A DNA stretch of 27,710 nucleotides. Source: SIG607 sp045614505 (GTDB lineage: Bacteria > Bacillota > Clostridia > Oscillospirales > Acutalibacteraceae). This document shows, one piece after another, positions 23,132 to 27,710 of the stretch (positions are counted from its first letter, which is position 1; each line of letters starts with the position of its first letter). Below the pieces are notes generated by a model. The model saw nothing but the letters and a program-made list of their open reading frames with translations. It searched no databases and was not told the DNA's origin. The stretch lies in the NCBI GenBank assembly GCA_045614505.1, contig JAZLDA010000100.1, forward strand, positions 1 to 27,710, in the 5' to 3' direction. The position numbers and the translations under genes are program-made.

Positions 23132-23184
23132 TATTTTCACCCGAAGTAGGCAACACTAACTCCGGGTGATTTTTGTGAAAATAC
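23131..23184 (+). promoter_or_regulatory. spoIVB leader: two overlapping hairpins covering the RBS and start codon
   Basis: Helix A pairs TCACCCG (23137-23143) with CGGGTGA (23163-23169), extended by AGT/ACT after one mismatch, and is followed by TTTTT (23170-23174). The RBS GGGTGAT is in its 3' arm. Helix B pairs GTATTTTCAC (23131-23140) perfectly with GTGAAAATAC (23175-23184), which hides the GTG start. The two share bases 23137-23140, so full helices A and B exclude each other. Helix B starts at the last base of the preceding stop codon. Confidence 0.7.
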
Positions 23185-24419
23185 TTAAAAGACTTTTTGT
23201 CTGTTTTTATGTGCTGCTTTGCGCCTTTGTTTTTTTACTTAGCGGCACGATTTTTTACTACTCAGGCAGTATTGACAGTGCCTATAAAATAACCAAAGGC
23301 TCGGATTTTGTTATAGAGACCCTTATTCCTGTTACTGCCGAGTACAAAGGCGCACTTGTGTCACAGTGCAAGGAAATAGAAACAGTCGGCAGTACGCTCA
23401 GTGTGGATGTTAAACTGTTCGGTATAATACCAATTAAAAATACCACTCTCCATGTGGTTGATGAAGCCTATGTTGCAGTGCTGGGCAGTCCCTTCGGAAT
23501 AAAGCTTTATACCGACGGTGTGCTTGTGGTGGATACAGATGGTGTGATGACCGCAAGAGGAAATATAAATCCCGCCGCAGAAGCGGGAATTAAAACAGGG
23601 GACTATATTATAAGTGTAAATGGCGAAAGGGTCACAACCAATGAGGATGTGGGTAAAATTGTGGCGGACAGCAACGGACAGACTCTGCCGGTGGTCATAA
23701 GACGCCAAGAGAAGAATATAACAGTACACCTAACTCCTGTTCTTTGCAGTGAAGATAATTGCTATAGGGCTGGTATATGGGTAAAGGACAGCACAGCAGG
23801 AATAGGAACGCTTACCTTTTATTCTCCCTATAACGATATGATTTGCGGTCTCGGACACGGTGTGTATGATTCGGCTACAGGCAGTGTTATAGATTTTAGT
23901 AAAGGTGAGCTTGTTGGCGCAAGCATAATCTCTATTGTCAAAGGGACAAGCGGTGTGCCCGGGGAACTGAAAGGCAAACTTAATTATACAAATATAGGTA
24001 AACTCTGCAGTAATTCCATAAACGGTGTTTACGGTACTGCAAGCTGTATTGTGGATACCTCAAACCTTACTCAGGTTGCTCATAAGCAGGACGTAAAAGA
24101 CGGAGCGGCGACTATTATCTGCACATTAGATGATACAGGTCCTCAGTCTTTTAGCTGTGAAATAAAGATTTCAAGCGTGGGTGTAAATGATACAGTGCAG
24201 GATATGACTGTGACTATCACAGACCAAAAATTAATCAGGCTAACCGGCGGCATAGTGCAGGGAATGAGCGGCAGTCCCATAATCCAAAACGGTAAACTTG
24301 TTGGGGTTGTTACCCACGTGCTAATAGATAACCCCCAAAAGGGCTACGGAATTTTTGCTGAAAATATGCTGGAAACAGCCGAACTTGTATCACAGCAAAA
24401 TTTCAAAACAGCATCATAA
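23175..24419 (+). CDS. spoIVB: SpoIVB-type forespore signalling serine peptidase
   Basis: This 414-aa protein has an N-terminal membrane anchor (residues about 5-30), a PDZ domain (about 125-190: AGIKTGDYIISVNGERV) and an S55 peptidase domain. The catalytic His228 is in GLGHGVYD and the nucleophile Ser367 is in GMSGSPIIQ. SpoIVB is secreted from the forespore and cuts SpoIVFA so that pro-sigma-K is processed. I chose the GTG at 23175, 8 bases after GGG of GGGTGAT. The GTG at 23166 is part of that site. In Bacillus and most Clostridia spo0A follows spoIVB, but here it does not. Confidence 0.95.
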   Translation: MKILKRLFVCFYVLLCAFVFLLSGTIFYYSGSIDSAYKITKGSDFVIETLIPVTAEYKGALVSQCKEIETVGSTLSVDVKLFGIIPIKNTTLHVVDEAYVAVLGSPFGIKLYTDGVLVVDTDGVMTARGNINPAAEAGIKTGDYIISVNGERVTTNEDVGKIVADSNGQTLPVVIRRQEKNITVHLTPVLCSEDNCYRAGIWVKDSTAGIGTLTFYSPYNDMICGLGHGVYDSATGSVIDFSKGELVGASIISIVKGTSGVPGELKGKLNYTNIGKLCSNSINGVYGTASCIVDTSNLTQVAHKQDVKDGAATIICTLDDTGPQSFSCEIKISSVGVNDTVQDMTVTITDQKLIRLTGGIVQGMSGSPIIQNGKLVGVVTHVLIDNPQKGYGIFAENMLETAELVSQQNFKTAS

Positions 24420-24443
24420 TTTTGTTGTAATGACTTTTTGATT

Positions 24444-24647
24444 TTACAACGGTCCTTTTTTATCGGGATACCACTTTGAGGTGTATAGTCCTTGACGCAA
24501 TTTGAAATTTTCACATATACAAGCGTTTTGTTGAAGACATTTATCTTTGTAACTGCATAAACCGAATTGACTCATTATATAATCAGTATATCTTAATAAA
24601 TAGAAATAATCAAAGTATTCACAATATGAACAGGTTACTTTTTCCAT
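24444..24647 (-). CDS. 67-aa cysteine-rich protein (putative metal-binding), unknown function
   Basis: I do not recognise a named family. This small protein has a CxxC near its start (Cys6, Cys9) and four more cysteines (Cys31, Cys37, Cys43, Cys45). Reading CxxCxYF...GLC...CENFK resembles the common pattern of small clostridial zinc or iron proteins with four ligands (Cys6, Cys9, Cys31 and Cys45). It is rich in Tyr and Phe, with no membrane segment. It is likely real because AGGAGG (plus 24656-24661) lies 8 bases before its ATG and a promoter TTTACA-17-TATAAT lies just upstream. The gene is transcribed divergently from a 67-aa HTH regulator with a palindrome between them, so the regulator may control it. 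Confidence 0.7.
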   Translation of the reverse strand: MEKVTCSYCEYFDYFYLLRYTDYIMSQFGLCSYKDKCLQQNACICENFKLRQGLYTSKWYPDKKGPL

Positions 24648-24665
24648 AAATAAAACCTCCTATTA

Positions 24666-24699
24666 ATAGACTATTCCATTATATAATGCAATAGTCTAT
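24666..24699. repeat. 34-bp near-perfect palindrome between divergent small genes (operator candidate)
   Basis: The half ATAGACTATT (24666-24675) is repeated inverted as AATAGTCTAT (24690-24699), and the centre CATTATATAATG is itself a palindrome once its flanks are aligned. Of 17 base pairs, 16 match; the one mismatch is C24676 against C24689. The centre contains TATAAT on both strands, so a bound protein would cover the -10 region of the minus-strand gene. Confidence 0.8.
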
Positions 24700-24706
24700 A
24701 TGTAAA
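24678..24706 (-). promoter_or_regulatory. Promoter of the Cys-rich protein gene, embedded in the palindrome
   Basis: On the minus strand TTTACA (plus 24701-24706) is followed by a 17-bp spacer and TATAAT (plus 24678-24683). The -10 and nearly the whole spacer lie inside the 34-bp palindrome. Confidence 0.7.
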
Positions 24707-24760
24707 GAATAAAAATAAGATATCATCTCATTATAAAGTTAGATAGTGGGGAGATACCTT

Positions 24761-24964
24761 ATGATTAAATTAAGAGTGCTTGAATTATTAGAAAAAAGAG
24801 GAAAAACTAAGTATTGGCTTTATAAACAGCTGGGTATGAGCTATCAGAATTTCAGTAAAATGGTTAACAATGAGACAAAATCTATAAAATATGAAAATAT
24901 TGAAACAATATGTTTGCTTTTAGATTGCACACCAAATGAATTGTTTCATATAACAGAGGAATAA
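24761..24964 (+). CDS. 67-aa XRE/Cro-type HTH regulator
   Basis: This 67-aa protein is a single Cro/CI-type helix-turn-helix domain: MIKLRVLELLEKRGKTKYWL, then YKQLGMSYQNFSKMVN as the helix-turn-helix, and a C-terminal ICLLLDCTPNELF typical of the YozG/HTH_26-like group. No further domain exists, so it probably dimerises through its helices. I chose the ATG at 24761, which GTGGGGAG precedes, over the in-frame GTG at 24746 that is part of that site. It is divergent from the Cys-rich gene. A palindrome starts about 60 bases upstream, so auto- and cross-regulation are likely but not shown. No convincing -35 is seen for this gene; a TATAAA at 24732 could be its -10. Confidence 0.85.
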   Translation: MIKLRVLELLEKRGKTKYWLYKQLGMSYQNFSKMVNNETKSIKYENIETICLLLDCTPNELFHITEE

Positions 24965-24965
24965 G

Positions 24966-24996
24966 AAAGGCTCCCTTTACGCAAGGGAGCCTTTTT
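24966..24996. terminator. Bidirectional terminator between the HTH gene and fbp
   Basis: The arms AAAGGCTCCCTT (24966-24977) and AAGGGAGCCTTT (24983-24994) pair perfectly around a 5-base loop, with T runs on both strands. It can end the HTH gene on the plus strand and fbp on the minus strand. Confidence 0.9.
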
Positions 24997-25025
24997 GTAT
25001 AAAAACATTCGGTGTTTTCTCTTTG

Positions 25026-27017
25026 TTATTTATCCTTATGTTCTTTTAAAAATCCGCTTTGGTAGGCGGCGAGAAGCAGGGTTAGTCCATCAATCTGTTT
25101 TTTGATTTTTTCGCCTTCGTCGGTTTCGCTTACGCAAATACGCTTTTCCAGAACATCAAAAACATTGGTTGTGGAGAGTATATCTTTATTACCCTCAATC
25201 GCCTTTGAAACGCCCTCAAACGGCTCGTGGGCAATTATGCGCATACCATAGGAATTATAAACCAATGTGTAACCCGCAGTTCCGGTTTTATTCTGATAAT
25301 GATGGCAGAAACCACCGTCAATTACTATGAGTCTGCCGTTGGCTTTAATGGGGCTTTCTCCGTTATTGCGGCGCACAGGGATATGTCCGTTAATTATATG
25401 GCTATGAGGATTATTGAGTCCGAATTCGCTGAGAATTTTTAAACAAGCGTCCTCGTCATTATATAAATTATAATAAGGATTGCGAGGCTCCTCAAAGGTT
25501 TCTTTATCATTAAGTAAAAGCCGTTCAAAGGTACACATACGGCTTCTGCCGAACAACGGTGAATTTTTACCGCACCATAAAAACCACATAAGGTCTTTAC
25601 CCAGTGTCCTCTCTTCTGAACTTTGCGGTGCGAAATATCCTCTGCGGACAATTCTTTCTATTGTGTCAAGCAACGCCTTGCCGTGGAGTTTCTTGCCGTC
25701 GATTTCCAAATCCATAAGCGTTTTATCCTCATTCATAGGTATACACCCGTGGAACAGAAGATTGTTATTATAGCACTTATAAAGACCGCCCTTTGCAAAG
25801 AGAAAATCAATATGTTTCTGCAGTTTTTCACTGCGCATAAAGGCAACTTTTAGTTGGTCGATAACATTTTCCTCTTCGGCGGTTAGTAAATAAGGATTTT
25901 GCGGATTGATTGTGGGAAAATCGCAGTCAGTTAATGTGTAAACTTTATCGCCGATTGTAACTGCACCGCTTTTAAAGTCAATCTTGTCAAGCAACAAGCG
26001 GTCTTCCATTTTAAAATTCGGGTTGCGGCAAATGATATTTCCCTCTAATTTAAAGAGTATTACCGCAATTGCTTTATGCATCTGAGCAATCATACGGGGG
26101 GTTGTGTTTTCTTCGTTTGCCGCATCAAAGCCTTTGGGCATAAAACAAGATACATCACTGTCGCAGTAAGTTTCGGTTGCAAAAAGTGCCAAGGGTCGAA
26201 GATTGATACCGTATCCTATTTCAATAGTATCAAGGTTTCCGTAAGAAAATGAATTATTAAGCGCGTTAGCAATACAGGTACGGCTGCCGCAGGCGGCACC
26301 CATCCAGAGAATGTCGTGGTTGCCCCACTGAACATCAACCCCGTGATGACTTATTAAATCATCAAGCACAATATCAGGTCTTGCGCCTCTATCGAATATA
26401 TCGCCTACTATGTGCAGTTTGTCAACAATCAATCTTTTAATGGTGCTTGCAAGGTCAATAATCATATTCTCAGCTTGGCCTAAATCAATGATACTTGAGA
26501 GAATGTTATCGTGATATAAAGAACGGTTTTCTTGATTGTTCTTATCATCCATAATCAATTCTTCAAGTATGTAGGCGTATTCCGGTGTTAATGCCTTACG
26601 CACTTTGCTACGTGTATATTTTGAAGCAACTAATCTTACAATAGATACTAGTCTTAAAAGTATAAGACGGTAGCGTTCGTCAAGGTCGTCGTTCTCCTGA
26701 GCGATTTCTTTGAGCTTTGCACGCGGATAATAAATCAAGGTAGCAAGCTCTGCACGCTCCTTTGAGGAAAGATTATCCATGAAAATCTGATCGATTTTTT
26801 CTCGGATGCATCCCGAAGCGTTATTGAGAATGTGCCTGAAAGCCTCGTGTTCACCGTGAATATCTGATATAAAATGCTCTGTACCCTTTGGGAGATTAAG
26901 AATTGCACGTAGATTTATAATCTCAGCCGCAGCAGTACGCACGGTTGGATACTGCCTTGAAAGGGCATCCAAATATAAGCTGTTCTGAGAAAAATTCTCG
27001 TCGGTAAATCTTTTCAT
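25026..27017 (-). CDS. fbp: Class III fructose-1,6-bisphosphatase
   Basis: This 663-aa enzyme hydrolyses fructose-1,6-bisphosphate to fructose-6-phosphate in gluconeogenesis, in the class found in Firmicutes. It belongs to the calcineurin-like metallophosphatase fold. Motifs in order: SDIHGEHEAF (about residues 51-60), GDIFDRG, WGNHDILWMG, and the later NGHIPVR with DGGFCHHY. Length is as usual for the class (about 640-670). The ATG at 27015-27017 has AAGGAGG at 8 bases (plus 27024-27030), and a TTGAAA-17-TAGAAT promoter lies upstream. It is a single-gene unit divergent from the pepD-like gene, which may share control in energy metabolism; this is inference. Confidence 0.95.
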   Translation of the reverse strand: MKRFTDENFSQNSLYLDALSRQYPTVRTAAAEIINLRAILNLPKGTEHFISDIHGEHEAFRHILNNASGCIREKIDQIFMDNLSSKERAELATLIYYPRAKLKEIAQENDDLDERYRLILLRLVSIVRLVASKYTRSKVRKALTPEYAYILEELIMDDKNNQENRSLYHDNILSSIIDLGQAENMIIDLASTIKRLIVDKLHIVGDIFDRGARPDIVLDDLISHHGVDVQWGNHDILWMGAACGSRTCIANALNNSFSYGNLDTIEIGYGINLRPLALFATETYCDSDVSCFMPKGFDAANEENTTPRMIAQMHKAIAVILFKLEGNIICRNPNFKMEDRLLLDKIDFKSGAVTIGDKVYTLTDCDFPTINPQNPYLLTAEEENVIDQLKVAFMRSEKLQKHIDFLFAKGGLYKCYNNNLLFHGCIPMNEDKTLMDLEIDGKKLHGKALLDTIERIVRRGYFAPQSSEERTLGKDLMWFLWCGKNSPLFGRSRMCTFERLLLNDKETFEEPRNPYYNLYNDEDACLKILSEFGLNNPHSHIINGHIPVRRNNGESPIKANGRLIVIDGGFCHHYQNKTGTAGYTLVYNSYGMRIIAHEPFEGVSKAIEGNKDILSTTNVFDVLEKRICVSETDEGEKIKKQIDGLTLLLAAYQSGFLKEHKDK

Positions 27018-27038
27018 AACAATCCTCCTTATTTTATT

Positions 27039-27067
27039 ATTCTACCATAAATAAGCAAAATTTTCAA
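27039..27067 (-). promoter_or_regulatory. fbp promoter
   Basis: Minus-strand TTGAAA (plus 27062-27067), 17 bp and TAGAAT (plus 27039-27044), with TGG directly before the -10 as an extended element. The leader to the ATG is only about 15-20 bases. Confidence 0.65.
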
Positions 27068-27100
27068 GCAAAGCGACTGCTCCTATTAGGTTATTTTGCC

Positions 27101-27129
27101 TTGAAAAAGACAGAATAATACTGTATAAT
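27101..27129 (+). promoter_or_regulatory. Promoter of the pepD-like gene
   Basis: TTGAAA (27101-27106), 17 bp and TATAAT (27124-27129). It is divergent from the fbp promoter, the two -35 boxes being about 33 bp apart. Confidence 0.75.
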
Positions 27130-27159
27130 AAATAGCAATATTACTGTTTAGGTGAAGTT

Positions 27160-27710
27160 ATGGCAAAACTTGAAAATTTACGCCCCGAGAGAGTGTTTCA
27201 TTATTTTGAGGAAATATGTGCAATTCCTCACGGTTCGGGTGATACCGAAAAATTAAGCAATTATTGTGTGGAATTTGCAAAGAGTCACGGTCTTGAATTT
27301 GTGAGAGAAGAAATCGGCAATGTGATTATCAAAAAGCCTGCGACTAAAGGGTGCGAAAACCGTCCTGCCGTTATTTTGCAGGGTCACCTTGATATGGTAT
27401 GCGAAAAGGAGCCTAATCTTGATTTTGATTTCACAAAGGATTCTTTAAATATAGATACACAGGGAGATTTCGTTTTTGCTCACGGCACGACGCTGGGCGG
27501 TGATGACGGTATTGCAGTGGCAATGTGCCTTGCTGTTTTAGAGGCTGACGATATTGCTCATCCGTTCCTTGAAGTACTGTTTACCGTTGACGAGGAAACG
27601 GGTATGTACGGCGCACAGGCACTGGACGGTTCACTGCTTTGCGGAAGACGGCTTATAAATATCGACTCGGAAGAGGAGGGAATATTTACCGTTAGCTGTG
27701 CAGGGGGAGT
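27160..27710 (+). CDS. pepD: PepD-like aminoacyl-histidine dipeptidase (M20 family), 3' truncated by the window end
   Basis: The first 183 residues are present of a protein expected to be about 480 residues. Metal-site motifs of the M20C group are visible: LQGHLDMV with the first histidine ligand, GTTLGGDDGIAVA with the bridging aspartate, and VDEETGMYGA with the catalytic glutamate. NIDSEEEG carries another ligand. Such enzymes cleave dipeptides such as Xaa-His. The ribosome binding site is AGGTGA 5 bases or so before the ATG, and a near-consensus promoter lies upstream. The C-terminal half cannot be judged because the sequence ends. Confidence 0.93.
   Translation, partial: MAKLENLRPERVFHYFEEICAIPHGSGDTEKLSNYCVEFAKSHGLEFVREEIGNVIIKKPATKGCENRPAVILQGHLDMVCEKEPNLDFDFTKDSLNIDTQGDFVFAHGTTLGGDDGIAVAMCLAVLEADDIAHPFLEVLFTVDEETGMYGAQALDGSLLCGRRLINIDSEEEGIFTVSCAGG

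Noticed and set aside
24424..24450. Inverted repeat GTTGTAA/TTACAAC between spoIVB and the convergent Cys-rich gene as a terminator
   Set aside because: The stem is short and AT-rich, the loop is 13 bases, and no T run follows on either strand, so I do not call a terminator.

Overview
The window looks like a chromosomal segment from an anaerobic, endospore-forming member of the Clostridia, most plausibly an Oscillospiraceae/Ruminococcaceae-type gut or rumen bacterium. The reasons are the sporulation genes sigG and spoIVB, a class III (Firmicutes-type) fructose-1,6-bisphosphatase, a CD1247-type zinc-ribbon protein, a VanZ domain, a BspA-like leucine-rich-repeat surface protein that carries a dockerin, and AGGAGG/GGAGGTG ribosome binding sites with consensus TTGACA/TATAAT promoters. 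Nothing indicates a prophage, insertion sequence, CRISPR array, tRNA or rRNA. Gene density is high, and no gene-free gap exceeds 300 bases.

Layout. (1) 1-2314: the tail of an unidentified gene, a terminator, then a secreted LRR/Cys-rich/dockerin/RsiV-like protein. (2) 2337-7007: a D-2-hydroxyacid dehydrogenase, then an overlapping three-gene unit: typA, a DEDDh exonuclease-like protein with a zinc ribbon, and a PflA-related radical SAM protein. (3) 7004-7754, minus strand: a YhhQ/VUT-type queuosine-precursor transporter. (4) 7788-11583: rpsU with a consensus promoter, a YqeG HAD phosphatase, an endonuclease IV-like TIM barrel, an M24 peptidase, efp with its own promoter, and an acidic zinc-ribbon protein. 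(5) 11603-13953: ispD-ispF of the MEP isoprenoid pathway, a DUF4830 protein and an RsuA-type pseudouridine synthase. (6) 14038-16732: a stand-alone sugar-importer ATPase and a secreted, membrane-anchored DUF4886 protein. (7) 16804-24419: a cell-envelope and sporulation block: PucR/CdaR-like regulator, ftsE, ftsX, a coiled-coil M23 peptidase, a VanZ fusion protein, sigG, a YlmC/YmxH protein and spoIVB. (8) 24444-24996: a divergent pair of 67-aa genes (Cys-rich protein and HTH regulator) around a 34-bp near-perfect palindrome. (9) 25026-27710: divergent fbp (minus) and a pepD-like peptidase (plus, cut by the window end).

How the genes work together. FtsE, FtsX and the M23 protein fit the known scheme in which an ABC-type complex controls a coiled-coil murein hydrolase. 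SigG and SpoIVB act in the forespore at and after engulfment. TypA, S21, EF-P and the pseudouridine synthase all act on the ribosome.

The most striking structure not explained by the gene list is at sigG, ymxH-like and spoIVB. Each of the three has its Shine-Dalgarno sequence inside the 3' side of a hairpin followed by a T run, with the same 8-nt distance to a non-ATG start (ATT, TTG, GTG). RBS occlusion by a leader hairpin is known for B. subtilis sigG. Its apparent repetition at three adjacent genes here, combined with a terminator-like U run, looks unusual and testable. The other main candidates are the 34-bp operator-like palindrome with its divergent small genes, the VanZ fusion with an internal ribosome binding site, and the internal-dockerin surface protein.
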